Positions 34,724 through 48,000 of a stretch of DNA of 64,000 nt are shown piece by piece; the stretch's first letter is position 1, and each line of letters opens with the position of its first letter. A program made the position numbers and the translations under genes. The notes below the pieces were generated by a model that worked only from the letters and a program-made list of their open reading frames with translations, made no database searches and was not told where the DNA came from. Source of the DNA: Eurosta solidaginis (Eukaryota; Arthropoda; Insecta; Diptera; Tephritidae); NCBI RefSeq assembly GCF_040869045.1, contig NW_027137025.1, forward strand, positions 186,001-250,000. The letters run 5' to 3'.

Positions 34724-37700
34724 AAAGGTTAGCATGCTTAAAATACGTAAGTCGTTTTGTTCAACAAATTTAAGTAGATAACTCATCAGTTGTTTGCATC
34801 AGAGCGATAATTTTTGAGATAGTTATTAAAACTGTTTAAAGGTTGTCAAAAGTTGTTTCTCGTTGTATATCCTTTAATTCTAGAGTTAAATTGATAAATA
34901 ACGTGTACGAATTTGTTTAACGCATTTGTTTTGGTTACTCGACGTCTCCGTTCTCGTGTAGCCTACATATTCCGTTTTTTTTTTTAATTTGCTTACCGGG
35001 CTAAAGGCTAGCATGTTTAAAATACGTAAGTCGTTTTGTTCATCATATTTAAGTAGATAACTCATCAGTTGTTTGCATCAGAGCGATAATTTTTGAGATA
35101 GTTATTAAAACTGTTTAAAGGTTGTCAAACGTTGTTTCTCGTTGTATATCCTTTAATTCTAGAGTTAAATTGATAAATAACGTGTACGAATTTGTTTAAC
35201 GCATTTGGTTTGGTTACTCGACGTCTCCGTTCTCGTGTAGCCTACATATTGCGTTTTTTTTTTAATTTGCTTACCGGGCTAAAGGTTAGCATGTTTAAAA
35301 TACGTAAGTCGTTTTGTTCACCAAATTTAAGTAGATAACTCATCAGTTGTTTGCATCAGAGCGATAATTTTTGAGATAGTTATTAAAACTGTTTAAAGGT
35401 TGTCAAACGTTGTTTCTCGTTGTATATCCTTTAATTCTAGAGTTAAATTGATAAATAAAGTGTACGAATTTGTTTAACGCATTTGTTTTGGTTACTCGAC
35501 GTCACCGTTCTCGTGTAGCCTACATATTGCGTTTTTTTTTAATTTGCTTACCGGGCTAAAGGTTAGCATGTTTAAAATACGTAAGTCGTTTTGTTTATCA
35601 TATTTAAGTAGATAACTCATCAGTTGTTTGCATCAGAGCGATAATTTTTGAGATAGTTATTAAAACTGTTTAAAGGTTGTCAAACGTTGTTTCTCGTTGT
35701 ATATCCTTTAATTCTAGAGTTAAATTGATAAATAACGTGTACGAATTTGTTTAACGCATTTGTTTTGGTTACTCGACGTCTCCGTTCTCGTGTAGCCTAC
35801 ATATTGCGTTTTTTTTTAATTTGCTTACCGGGCTAAAGGTTAGCATGTTTAAAATACGTAAGTCGTTTTGTTCATCAAATTTAAGTAGATAACTCATCAG
35901 TTGTTTGCATCAGAGCGATAATTTTTGAGATAGTTATTAAAACTGTTTAAAGGTTGTCAAACGTTGTTTCTCGTTGTATATCCTTTAATTCTAGAGTTAA
36001 ATTGATAAATAACGTGTACGAATTTGGTTAACGCATTTGTGTTGGTTACTCGACGTCTCCGTTCTCGTGTAGCCTACATATTGCGTTTTTTTTTAGTTTG
36101 CTTACCGTGCTAAAGGTTAGCATGTTTAAAATACGTAAGTCGTTTTGTTCAACAAATTTAAGTAGATAACTCATCAGTTGTTTGCATCAGAGCGACAATT
36201 TTTGAGATAGTTATTAAAACTGTTTAAAGGTTGTCAAACGTTGTTTCTCGTTGTATATCCTTTAATTCTAGAGTTAAATTGATAAATAACATGTACGAAT
36301 TTGTTTAACGCATTTGTTTTGGTTACTCGACGTCTCCGTTCTCGTGTAGCCTACATATTGCGTTTTTTTTTTAATTTGCTTACCGGGCTAAAGGTTAGCA
36401 TGTTTAAAATACGTAAGTCGTTTTGTTCATCAAATTTAAGTAGATAACTCATCAGTTGTTTGCATCAGAGCGACAATTTTTGAGATAGTTATTAAAACTG
36501 TTTAAAGGTTGTCAAACGTTGTTTCTCGTTGTATATCCTTTAATTCTAGAGTAAAATTGACAAATAACGTGTACGAATTTGTTTAACGCATTTGTTTTGG
36601 TTACTCGACGTCTCCGTTCTCGTGTAGCCTACATATTGCGTTTTTTTTTAAATTTGCTTACCGGGCTAAAGGTTAGCATGTTTAAAATACGTAAGTCGTT
36701 TTGTTCATCATATTTAAGTAGATAACTCATCAGTTGTTTGCATCAGAGCGATAATTTTTGAGATAGTTATTAAAATTGTTTAAAGGTTGTCAAACGTTGT
36801 TTCTCGTTGTATATCCTTTAATTCTAGAGTTAAATTGATAAATAACGTGTACGAATTTGTTTAACGCATTTGTTTTGGTTACTCGACGTCTCCGTTCTCG
36901 TGTAGCCTACATATTGCGTTTTTTTTTTTAATTTGCTTACCGGGCTAAAGGTTAGCATGTTTAAAATACGTAAGTCGTTTTGTTCATCAAATTTAAGTAG
37001 ATAACTCATCAGTTGTTTGCATCAGAGCGATAATTTTTGAGATAGTTATTAAAACTGTTTAAAGGTTGTCAAACGTTGTTTCTCGTTGTATATCCTTTAA
37101 TTCTAGAGTTAAATTGATAAATAACGTGTACGAATTTGTTTAACGCATTTGTTTTGGTTACTCGACGTCTCCGTTCTCGTGTAGCCTACATATTGCGTTT
37201 TTTTTTTAATTTGCTTACCGGGCTAAAGGTTAGCATGCTTAAAATACGTAAGTCGTTTTGTTCAACAAATTTAAGTAGATAACTCATCAGTTGTTTGCAT
37301 CAGAGCGACAATTTTTGAGATAGTTATTAAAACTGTTTAAAGGTTGTCAAACGTTGTTTCTCGTTGTATATCCTTTAATTCTAGAGTTAAATTGATAAAT
37401 AACGTGTACGAATTTGTTTAACGCATTTGTTTTGGTTACTCGACGTCTCCGTTCTCGTGTAGCCTACATATTGCGTTTTTTTTTTAATTTGCTTACCGGG
37501 CTAAAGGTTAGCATTTTTAAAATACGTAAGTCGTTTTGTTCATCATATTTAAGTAGATAACTCATCAGTTGTTTGCATCAGAGCGATAATTTTTGAGATA
37601 GTTATTAAAACTGTAAACGTTGTTTCTCGTTGTATATCCTTTAATTCTAGAGTTATATTGATAAATAACGTGTACGAATTTGTTTAACGCATTTGTTTTG

Positions 37701-38046
37701 GTTACTCGACGTCTCCGTTCTCGTGTAGCCTACATATTGCGTTTTTTTTTTAATTTGCTTACCGGGCTAAAGGTTAGCATGCTTAAAATACGTAAGTCGT
37801 TTTGTTCAACAAATTTAAGTAGATAACTCATCAGTTGTTTGCATCAGAGCGACAATTTTTGAGATAGTTATTAAAACTGTTTAAAGGTTGTCAAACGTTG
37901 TTTCTCGTTGTATATCCTTTAATTCTAGAGTTAAATTGATAAATAACGTGTACGAATTTGTTTAACGCATTTGTTTTGGTTACTCGACGTCTCCGTTTTC
38001 GTGTAGCCTGCATATTGCGTTTTTTTTTTAATTTGCTTACCGGGCT
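34724..38046 (+). repeat. 12-mer HOR, copy 2 (3,323 bp)
   Basis: This reproduces all twelve marked monomers of copy 1 in order, with scattered new changes such as TTCACCAAAT near 35322, TAGTTTGC near 36095, AAAATTGTTT near 36775 and CCTGCAT near 38008. The end differs: the last type C monomer has GTTAAATT where copy 1 has GTTATATT. Confidence 0.92.
37503..37768 (+). repeat. 12-bp deletion monomer, occurrence 2 (266 bp)
   Basis: The same deletion occurs with GCATTTTTAAA and GTTATATT, 3,323 bp after occurrence 1. It occupies the same position in the second 12-mer copy. Confidence 0.95.
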
Positions 38047-39990
38047 AAAGGTTAGCATGTTTAAAATACGTAAGTCGTTTTGTTCATCATATTTAAGTAG
38101 ATAACGCATCAGTTGTTTGCATCAGAGCGATAATTTTTGAGATAGTTATTAAAACTGTTTAAAGGTTGTCAAACGTTGTTTCTCGTTGTATATCCTTTAA
38201 TTCTAGAGTTAAATTGATAAATAACGTGTACGAATTTGTTTAACGCATTTGGTTTGGTTACTCGACGTCTCCGTTCTCGTGTAGCCTACATATTGCGTTT
38301 TTTTTTTTAATTTGCTTACCGGGCTAAAGGTTAGCATGTTTAAAATACGTAAGTCGTTTTGTTCATCAAATTTAAGTAGATAACTCATCAGTTGTTTGCA
38401 TCAGAGCGATAATTTTTGAGATAGTTATTAAAACTGTTTAAAGGTTGTCAAACGTTGTTTCTCGTTGTATATCCTTTAATTCTAGAGTTAAATTGATAAA
38501 TAAAGTGTACGAATTTGTTTAACGCATTTGTTTTGGTTACTCGACGTCACCGTTCTCGTGTAGCCTACATATTGCGTTTTTTTTTAATTTGCTTACCGGG
38601 CTAAAGGTTAGCATGTTTAAAATACGTAAGTCGTTTTGTTTATCATATTTAAGTAGATAACTCATCAGTTGTTTGCATCAGAGCGATAATTTTTGAGATA
38701 GTTATTAAAACTGTTTAAAGGTTGTCAAACGTTGTTTCTCGTTGTATATCCTTTAATTCTAGAGTTAAATTGATAAATAACGTGTACGAATTTGTTTAAC
38801 GCATTTGTTTTGGTTACTCGACGTCTCCGTTCTCGTGTAGCCTACATATTGCGTTTTTTTTTAATTTGCTTACCGGGCTAAAGGTTAGCATGTTTAAAAT
38901 ACGTAAGTCGTTTTGTTCATCAAATTTAAGTAGATAACTCATCAGTTGTTTGCATCAGAGCGATAATTTTTGAGATAGTTATTAAAACTGTTTAAAGGTT
39001 GTCAAACGTTGTTTCTCGTTGTATATCCTTTAATTCTAGAGTTAAATTGATAAATAACGTGTACGAATTTGGTTAACGCATTTGTGTTGGTTACTCGACG
39101 TCTCCGTTCTCGTGTAGCCTACATATTGCGTTTTTTTTTAATTTGCTTACCGTGCTAAAGGTTAGCATGTTTAAAATACGTAAGTCGTTTTGTTCAACAA
39201 ATTTAAGTAGATAACTCATCAGTTGTTTGCATCAGAGCGACAATTTTTGAGATAGTTATTAAAACTGTTTAAAGGTTGTCAAACGTTGTTTCTCGTTGTA
39301 TATCCTTTAATTCTAGAGTTAAATTGATAAATAACATGTACGAATTTGTTTAACGCATTTGTTTTGGTTACTCGACGTCTCCGTTCTCGTGTAGCCTACA
39401 TATTGCGTTTTTTTTTTAATTTGCTTACCGGGCTAAAGGTTAGCATGTTTAAAATACGTAAGTCGTTTTGTTCATCAAATTTAAGTAGATAACTCATCAG
39501 TTGTTTGCATCAGAGCGACAATTTTTGAGATAGTTATTAAAACTGTTTAAAGGTTGTCAAACGTTGTTTCTCGTTGTATATCCTTTAATTCTAGAGTAAA
39601 ATTGACAAATAACGTGTACGAATTTGTTTAACGCATTTGTTTTGGTTACTCGACGTCTCCGTTCTCGTGTAGCCTACATATTGCGTTTTTTTTTAAATTT
39701 GCTTACCGGGCTAAAGGTTAGCATGTTTAAAATACGTAAGTCGTTTTGTTCATCATATTTAAGTAGATAACTCATCAGTTGTTTGCATCAGAGCGATAAT
39801 TTTTGAGATAGTTATTAAAACTGTTTAAAGGTTGTCAAACGTTGTTTCTCGTTGTATATCCTTTAATTCTAGAGTTAAATTGATAAATAACGTGTACGAA
39901 TTTGTTTAACGCATTTGTTTTGGTTACTCGACGTCTCCGTTCTCGTGTAGCCTACATATTGCGTTTTTTTTTTAATTTGCTTACCGGGCT
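38047..39990 (+). repeat. 12-mer HOR, partial third copy (7 monomers)
   Basis: The copy starts at the equivalent of the second monomer; the CAAAAGTTG monomer is missing, so the marker distance drops to 3,045 bp (CGTCACC at 35500 and 38545), that is 11 monomers. It runs through ATAAAGTG/CGTCACC, GTTTATCATAT, GGTTAACG/CCGTGCT, AACATGTACG and GTAAAATTGACAA to a type B. It is then replaced by a different type C/type A pair. Confidence 0.88.
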
Positions 39991-40546
39991 AAAGGTTAGC
40001 ATGCTTAAAATACGTAAGTCGTTTTGTTCAACAAATTTAAGTAGATAACTCATCAGTTGTTTGCATCAGAGCGATAATTTTTGAGATAGTTATTAAAACT
40101 GTTTAAAGGTTGTCAAACGTTGTTTCTCGTTGTATATCCTTTAATTCTAGAGTTAAATTGATAAATAACGTGTACGAATTTGTTTAACGCATTTGTTTTG
40201 GTTACTCGACGTCTCCGTTCTCGTGTAGCCTACATATTGCGTTTTTTTTTTAATTTGCTTACCGGGCTAAAGGTTAGCATGTTTAAAATACGTAAGTCGT
40301 TTTGTTCATCAAATTTAAGTAGATAACTCATCAGTTGTTTGCATCAGAGCGACAATTTTTGAGATAGTTATTAAAACTGTTTAAAGGTTGTCAAACGTTG
40401 TTTCTCGTTGTATATCCTTTAATTCTAGAGTTAAATTGATAAATAACGTGTACGAATTTGTTTAACGCATTTGTTTTGGTTACTCGACGTCTCCGTTCTC
40501 GTGTAGCCTACATATTGCGTTTTTTTTTTAATTTGCTTACCGGGCT
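39991..40546 (+). repeat. Two linker monomers between the 12-mer and 10-mer blocks
   Basis: A type C copy with GATAAT rather than GACAAT is followed by a type A copy with GACAAT. They replace the type A/type C pair that precedes the 12-bp deletion monomer in the 12-mer copies, as if the GATAAT/GACAAT states had been swapped by exchange. Confidence 0.6.
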
Positions 40547-40813
40547 AAAGGTTAGCATGTTTAAAATACGTAAGTCGTTTTGTTCATCATATTTAAGTAG
40601 ATAACTCATCAGTTGTTTGCATCAGAGCGATAATTTTTGAGATAGTTATTAAAACTGTAAACGTTGTTTCTCGTTGTATATCCTTTAATTCTAGAGTTAT
40701 ATTGATAAATAACGTGTACGAATTTGTTTAACGCATTTGTTTTGGTTACTCGACGTCTCCGTTCTCGTGTACCCTACATATTGCGTTTTTTTTTTTAATT
40801 TGCTTACCGGGCT
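40547..40813 (+). repeat. 12-bp deletion monomer, occurrence 3 (267 bp)
   Basis: The deletion and GTTATATT are kept but the start is the ordinary GCATGTTTAAA. It lies 3,044 bp after occurrence 2. GTACCCTAC near 40771 is private to it. Confidence 0.95.
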
Positions 40814-43318
40814 AAAGGTTAGCATGCTTAAAATACGTAAGTCGTTTTGTTCAACAAATTTAAGTAGCTAACTCATCAGTTGTTTGCATCAGAGCGATAA
40901 TTTTTGAGATAGTTATTAAAACTGTTTAAAGGTTGCCAAACGTTGTTTCTCGTTGTATATCCTTTAATTCTAAAGTTAAATTGATAAATAACGTGTACGA
41001 ATTTGTTTAACGCATTTGTTTTGGTTACTCGACGTCTCCGTTCTCGTGTAGCCTACATATTGCGTTTTTTTTTTAATTTGCTTACCGGGCTAAAGGTTAG
41101 CATGTTTAAAATACGTAAGTCGTTTTGTTCATCATATTTAAGTAGATAACTCATCAGTTGTTTGCATCAGAGCGATAATTTTTGAGATAGTTATTAAAAC
41201 TGTTTAAAGGTTGTCAAACGTTGTTTCTCGTTGTATATCCTTTAATTCTAGAGTTAAATTGATAAATAACGTGTACGAATTTGTTTAACGCATTTGTTTT
41301 GGTTACTCGACGTCTCCGTTCTCGTGTAGCCTACATATTGCGTTTTTTTTTTAATTTGCTTACCGGGCTAAAGGTTAGCATGTTTAAAATACGTAAGTCG
41401 TTTTGTTCATCAAATTTAAGTAGATAACTCATCAGTTGTTTGCATCAGAGCGATAATTTTTGAGATAGTTATTAAAACTGTTTAAAGGTTGTCAAACGTT
41501 GTTTCTCGTTGTATATCCTTTAATTCTAGAGTTAAATTGATAAATAACGTGTACGAATTTGTTTAACGCATTTGTTTTGGTTACTCGACGTCTCCGTTCT
41601 CGTGTAGCCTACATATTGCGTTTTTTTTTTTAATTTGCTTACCGGGCTAAAGGTTAGCATGTTTAAAATACGTAAGTCGTTTTGTTCATCATATTTAAGT
41701 AGATAACTCATCAGTTGTTTGCATCAGAGCGATAATTTTTGAGATAGTTATTAAAACTGTTTAAAGGTTGTCAAACGTTGTTTCTCGTTGTATATCCTTT
41801 AGTTCTAGAGTTAAATTGATAAATAACGTGTACGAATTTGTTTAACGCATTTGTTTTGGTTACTCGACGTCTCCGTTCTCGTGTAGCCTACATATTGCGT
41901 TTTTTTTTTAATTTGCTTACCGCGCTAAAGGTTAGCATGTTTAAAATACGTAAGTCGTTTTCTTCATCATATTTAAGTAGATAACTCATCAGTTGTTTGC
42001 ATCAGAGCGATAATTTTTGAGATAGTTATTAAAACTGTTTAAAGGTTGTCAAACGTTGTTTCTCGTTGTATATCCTTTAATTCTAGAGTTAAATTGATAA
42101 ATAACGTGTACGAATTTGTTTAACGCATTTGTTTTGGTTACTCGACGTCTCCGTTCTCGTGTAGCCTACATATTGCGTTTTTTTTTTTAATTTGCTTACC
42201 GGGCTAAAGGTTAGCATGTTTAAAATACGTAAGTCGTTTTGTTCATCAAATTTAAGTAGATAACTCATCAGTTGTTTGCATCAGAGCGATAATTTTTGAG
42301 ATAGTTATTAAAACTGTTTAAAGGTTGTCAAACGTTGTTTCTCGTTGTATATCCTTTAATTCTAGAGTTAAATTGATAAATAACGTGTACGAATTTGTTT
42401 AACGCATTTGTTTTGGTTACTCGACGTCTCCGTTCTCGTGTAGCCTACATATTGCGTTTTTTTTTTTAATTTGCTCACCGGGCTAAAGGTTAGCATGTTT
42501 AAAATACGTAAGTCGTTTTGTTCATCAAATTTAAGTAGATAACTCATCAGTTGTTTGCATCAGAGCGATAATTTTTGAGATAGTTATTAAAACTGTTTAA
42601 AGGTTGTCAAACGTTGTTTCTCGTTGTATATCCTTTAATTCTAGAGTTAAATTGATAAATAACGTGTACGAATTTGTTTAACGCATTTGTTTTGGTTACT
42701 CGACGTCTCCGTTCTCGTGTAGCCTACATATTGCGTTTTTTTTTTTAATTTGCTTACCGGGCTAAAGGTTAGCATGTTTAAAATACGTAAGTCGTTTTGT
42801 TCATCAAATTTAAGTAGATAACCCATCAGTTGTTTGCATCAGAGCGATAATTTTTGAGATAGTTATTAAAACTGTTTAAAGGTTGTCAAACGTTGTTTCT
42901 CGTTGTATATCCTTTAATTCTAGAGTTAAATTAATAAATAACGTGTACGAATTTGTTTAACGCATTTGTTTTGGTTACTCGACGTCTCCGTTCTCGTGTA
43001 GCCTACATATTGCGTTTTTTTTTAATTTGCTTACCGGGCTAAAGGTTAGCATGCTTAAAATACGTAAGTCGTTTTGTTCAACAAATTTAAGTAGATAACT
43101 CATCAGTTGTTTGCATCAGAGCGACAATTTTTGAGATACTTATTAAAACTGTTTAAAGGTTGTCAAACGTTGTTTCTCGTTGTATATCCTTTAATTCTAG
43201 AGTTAAATTGATAAATAACGTGTACGAATTTGTTTAACGCATTTGTTTTGGTTACTCGACGTCTCCGTTCTCGTGTAGCCTACATATTGCGTTTTTTTTT
43301 TAATTTGCTTACCGGGCT
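40547..43318 (+). repeat. 10-mer HOR of the deletion family, copy 1 (2,772 bp)
   Basis: It begins with the 12-bp deletion monomer, followed by a type C with AGTAGCTAAC and GGTTGCCAAACG, plain B and A monomers, a B ending CCGCGCT, another B, an A followed by TTGCTCACC, an A, an A with AACCCATCAG and AATTAATAAATA, and a type C with GATACTTATT. The same ten recur from 43319. Confidence 0.9.
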
Positions 43319-43584
43319 AAAGGTTAGCATGTTTAAAATACGTAAGTCGTTTTGTTCATCATATTTAAGTAGATAACTCATCAGTTGTTTGCATCAGAGC
43401 GATAATTTTTGAGATAGTTATTAAAACTGTAAACGTTGTTTCTCGTTGTATATCCTTTAATTCTAGAGTTATATTGATAAATAACGTGTACGAATTTGTT
43501 TAACGCATTTGTTTTGGTTACTCGACGTCTCCGTTCTCGTGTAGCCTACATATTGCGTTTTTTTTTTAATTTGCTTACCGGGCT
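43319..43584 (+). repeat. 12-bp deletion monomer, occurrence 4 (266 bp)
   Basis: The same deletion lies 2,772 bp after occurrence 3 and is followed by the AGTAGCTAAC/GGTTGCC type C monomer. Confidence 0.95.
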
Positions 43585-44696
43585 AAAGGTTAGCATGCTT
43601 AAAATACGTAAGTCGTTTTGTTCAACAAATTTAAGTAGCTAACTCATCAGTTGTTTGCATCAGAGCGATAATTTTTGAGATAGTTATTAAAACTGTTTAA
43701 AGGTTGCCAAACGTTGTTTCTCGTTGTATATCCTTTAATTCTAGAGTTAAATTGATAAATAACGTGTACGAATTTGTTTAACGCATTTGTTTTGGTTACT
43801 CGACGTCTCCGTTCTCGTGTAGCCTACATATTGCGTTTTTTTTTAATTTGCTTACCGGGCTAAAGGTTAGCATGTTTAAAATACGTAAGTCGTTTTGTTC
43901 ATCATATTTAAGTAGATAACTCATCAGTTGTTTGCATCAGAGCGATAATTTTTGAGATAGTTATTAAAACTGTTTAAAGGTTGTCAAACGTTGTTTCTCG
44001 TTGTATATCCTTTAATTCTAGAGTTAAATTGATAAATAACGTGTACGAATTTGTTTAACGCATTTGTTTTGGTTACTCGACGTCTCCGTTCTCGTGTAGC
44101 CTACATATTGCGTTTTTTTTTTAATTTGCTTACCGGGCTAAAGGTTAGCATGTTTAAAATACGTAAGTCGTTTTGTTCATCAAATTTAAGTAGATAACTC
44201 ATCAGTTGTTTGCATCAGAGCGATAATTTTTGAGATAGTTATTAAAACTGTTTAAAGGTTGTCAAACGTTGTTTCTCGTTGTATATCCTTTAATTCTAGA
44301 GATAAATTGATAAATAACGTGTACGAATTTGTTTAACGCATTTGTTTTGGTTACTCGACGTCTCCGTTCTCGTGTAGCCTACATATTGCGTTTTTTTTTT
44401 TAATTTGCTTACCGGGCTAAAGGTTAGCATGTTTAAAATACGTAAGTCGTTTTGTTCATCATATTTAAGTAGATAACTCATCAGTTGTTTGCATCAGAGC
44501 GATAATTTTTGAGATAGTTATTAAAACTGTTTAAAGGTTGTCAAACGTTGTTTCTCGTTGTATATCCTTTAATTCTAGAGTTAAATTGATAAATAACGTG
44601 TACGAATTTGTTTAACGCATTTGTTTTGGTTACTCGACGTCTCCGTTCTCGTGTAGCCTACATATTGCGTTTTTTTTTTAATTTGCTTACCGCGCT

Positions 44697-45085
44697 AAAG
44701 GTTAGCATGTTTAAAATACGTAAGTCGTTTTGTTCATCATATTTAAGTAGATAACTCATCAGTTGTTTGCATCAGAGCGATAATTTTTGAGATAGTTATT
44801 AAAACTGTTTAAAGGTTGTCAAACGTTGTTTCTCGTTGTATATCCTTTAATTCTAGAGTTAAATTGATAAATAACGTGTACGAATTTGTTTAACGCATTT
44901 GTTTTGGTTACTCGACGTCTCCGTTCTCGCGTAGCCTACATCTCGTTGTATATCCTTTAATTCTAGAGTTAAATTGATAAATAACGTGTACGAATTTGTT
45001 TAACGCATTTGTTTTGGTTACTCGACGTCTCCGTTCTCGTGTAGCCTACATATTGCGTTTTTTTTTTTAATTTGCTTACCGGGCT
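44697..45085 (+). repeat. Oversized 389-bp monomer with a 110-bp tandem duplication, copy 1
   Basis: After GCCTACA at 44940 the sequence returns to TCTCGTTG, repeating monomer positions 135-244. Bases 44831-44940 and 44941-45050 are near identical; the first has CTCGCGTAG and the second CTCGTGTAG. The same junction appears again at 49488. It could equally be described as a monomer followed by one lacking 168 bp. Confidence 0.93.
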
Positions 45086-48000
45086 AAAGGTTAGCATGTT
45101 TAAAATACGTAAGTCGCTTTGTTCATCAAATTTAAGTAGATAACTCATCAGTTGTTTGCATCAGAGCGATAATTTTTGAGATAGTTATTAAAACTGTTTA
45201 AAGGTTGTCAAACGTTGTTTCTCGTTGTATATCCTTTAATTCTAGAGTTAAATTGATAAATAACGTGTACGAATTTGTTTAACGCATTTGTTTTGGTTAC
45301 TCGACGTCTCCGTTCTCGTGTAGCCTACATATTGCGTTTTTTTTTTTTAATTTGCTCACCGGGCTAAAGGTTAGCATGTTTAAAATACGTAAGTCGTTTT
45401 GTTCATCAAATTTAAGTAGATAACTCATCAGTTGTTTGCATCAGAGCGATAATTTTTGAGATAGTTATTAAAACTGTTTAAAGGTTGTCAAACGTTGTTT
45501 CTCGTTGTATATCCTTTAATTCTAGAGTTAAATTGATAAATAACGTGTACGAATTTGTTTAACGCATTTGTTTTGGTTACTCGACGTCTCCGTTCTCGTG
45601 TAGCCTACATATTGCGTTTTTTTTTTTAATTTGCTTACCGGGCTAAAGGTTAGCATGTTTAAAATACGTAAGTCGTTTTGTTCATCAAATTTAAGTAGAT
45701 AACCCATCAGTTGTTTGCATCAGAGCGATAATTTTTGAGATAGTTATTAAAACTGTTTAAAGGTTGTCAAACGTTGTTTCTCGTTGTATATCCTTTAATT
45801 CTAGAGTTAAATTAATAAATAACGTGTACGAATTTGTTTAACGCATTTGTTTTGGTTACTCGACGTCTCCGTTCTCGTGTAGCCTACATATTGCGTTTTT
45901 TTTTAATTTGCTTACCGGGCTAAAGGTTAGCATGCTTAAAATACGTAAGTCGTTTTGTTCAACAAATTTAAGTAGATAACTCATCAGTTGTTTGCATCAG
46001 AGCGACAATTTTTGAGATACTTATTAAAACTGTTTAAAGGTTGTCAAACGTTGTTTCTCGTTGTATATCCTTTAATTCTAGAGTTAAATTGATAAATAAC
46101 GTGTACGAATTTGTTTAACGCATTTGTTTTGGTTACTCGACGTCTCCGTTCTCGTGTAGCCTACATATTGCGTTTTTTTTTTAATTTGCTTACCGGGCTA
46201 AAGGTTAGCATGTTTAAAATACGTAAGTCGTTTTGTTCATCATATTTAAGTAGATAACTCATCAGTTGTTTGCATCAGAGCGATAATTTTTGAGATAGTT
46301 ATTAAAACTGTAAACGTTGTTTCTCGTTGTATATCCTTTAATTCTAGAGTTATATTGATAAATAACGTGTACGAATTTGTTTAACGCATTTGTTTTGGTT
46401 ACTCGACGTCTCCGTTCTCGTGTAGCCTACATATTGCGTTTTTTTTTTAATTTGCTTACCGGGCTAAAGGTTAGCATGCTTAAAATACGTAAGTCGTTTT
46501 GTTCAACAAATTTAAGTAGCTAACTCATCAGTTGTTTGCATCAGAGCGATAATTTTTGAGATAGTTATTAAAACTGTTTAAAGGTTGCCAAACGTTGTTT
46601 CTCGTTGTATATCCTTTAATTCTAGAGTTAAATTGATAAATAACGTGTACGAATTTGTTTAACGCATTTGTTTTGGTTACTCGACGTCTCCGTTCTCGTG
46701 TAGCCTACATATTGCGTTTTTTTTTAATTTGCTTACCGGGCTAAAGGTTAGCATGTTTAAAATACGTAAGTCGTTTTGTTCATCATATTTAAGTAGATAA
46801 CTCATCAGTTGTTTGCATCAGAGCGATAATTTTTGAGATAGTTATTAAAACTGTTTAAAGGTTGTCAAACGTTGTTTCTCGTTGTATATCCTTTAATTCT
46901 AGAGTTAAATTGATAAATAACGTGTACGAATTTGTTTAACGCATTTGTTTTGGTTACTCGACGTCTCCGTTCTCGTGTAGCCTACATATTGCGTTTTTTT
47001 TTTAATTTGCTTACCGGGCTAAAGGTTAGCATGTTTAAAATACGTAAGTCGTTTTGTTCATCAAATTTAAGTAGATAACTCATCAGTTGTTTGCATCAGA
47101 GCGATAATTTTTGAGATAGTTATTAAAACTGTTTAAAGGTTGTCAAACGTTGTTTCTCGTTGTATATCCTTTAATTCTAGAGTTAAATTGATAAATAACG
47201 TGTACGAATTTGTTTAACGCATTTGTTTTGGTTACTCGACGTCTCCGTTCTCGTGTAGCCTACATATTGCGTTTTTTTTTTTAATTTGCTTACCGGGCTA
47301 AAGGTTAGCATGTTTAAAATACGTAAGTCGTTTTGTTCATCATATTTAAGTAGATAACTCATCAGTTGTTTGCATCAGAGCGATAATTTTTGAGATAGTT
47401 ATTAAAACTGTTTAAAGGTTGTCAAACGTTGTTTCTCGTTGTATATCCTTTAATTCTAGAGTTAAATTGATAAATAACGTGTACGAATTTGTTTAACGCA
47501 TTTGTTTTGGTTACTCGACGTCTCCGTTCTCGTGTAGCCTACATATTGCGTTTTTTTTTTAATTTGCTTACCGCGCTAAAGGTTAGCATGTTTAAAATAC
47601 GTAAGTCGTTTTGTTCATCATATTTAAGTAGATAACTCATCAGTTGTTTGCATCAGAGCGATAATTTTTGAGATAGTTATTAAAACTGTTTAAAGGTTGT
47701 CAAACGTTGTTTCTCGTTGTATATCCTTTAATTCTAGAGTTAAATTGATAAATAACGTGTACGAATTTGTTTAACGCATTTGTTTTGGTTACTCGACGTC
47801 TCCGTTCTCGCGTAGCCTACATATTGCGTTTTTTTTTTAATTTGCTTACCGGGCTAAAGGTTAGCATATTTAAAATACGTAAGTCGTTTTGTTCATCATA
47901 TTTAAGTAGATAACTCATCAGTTGTTTGCATCAGAGCGATAATTTTTGAGATAGTTATTAAAACTGTTTAAAGGTTGTCAAACGTTGTTTCTCGTTGTAT

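Larger units (their letters stand above)
43319..46199 (+). repeat. 10-mer HOR of the deletion family, copy 2 (2,881 bp, enlarged by 110 bp)
   Basis: This has the same ten marked monomers as 40547-43318. The sixth carries CTCGCGTAG and an internal 110-bp tandem duplication (44941), which explains the extra length. Later copies at 46200 and 50746 begin with the same pair (12-bp deletion, then AGTAGCTAAC/GGTTGCC). Confidence 0.9.

Noticed and set aside
44296..44481. Other short open frames (44296-44481 and 56180-56362 minus; 1581-1763, 2067-2282 and 24601-24789 plus)
   Set aside because: They are the same repeat in shifted frames, depending on poly-T length changes or a single-base deletion. 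No protein features.
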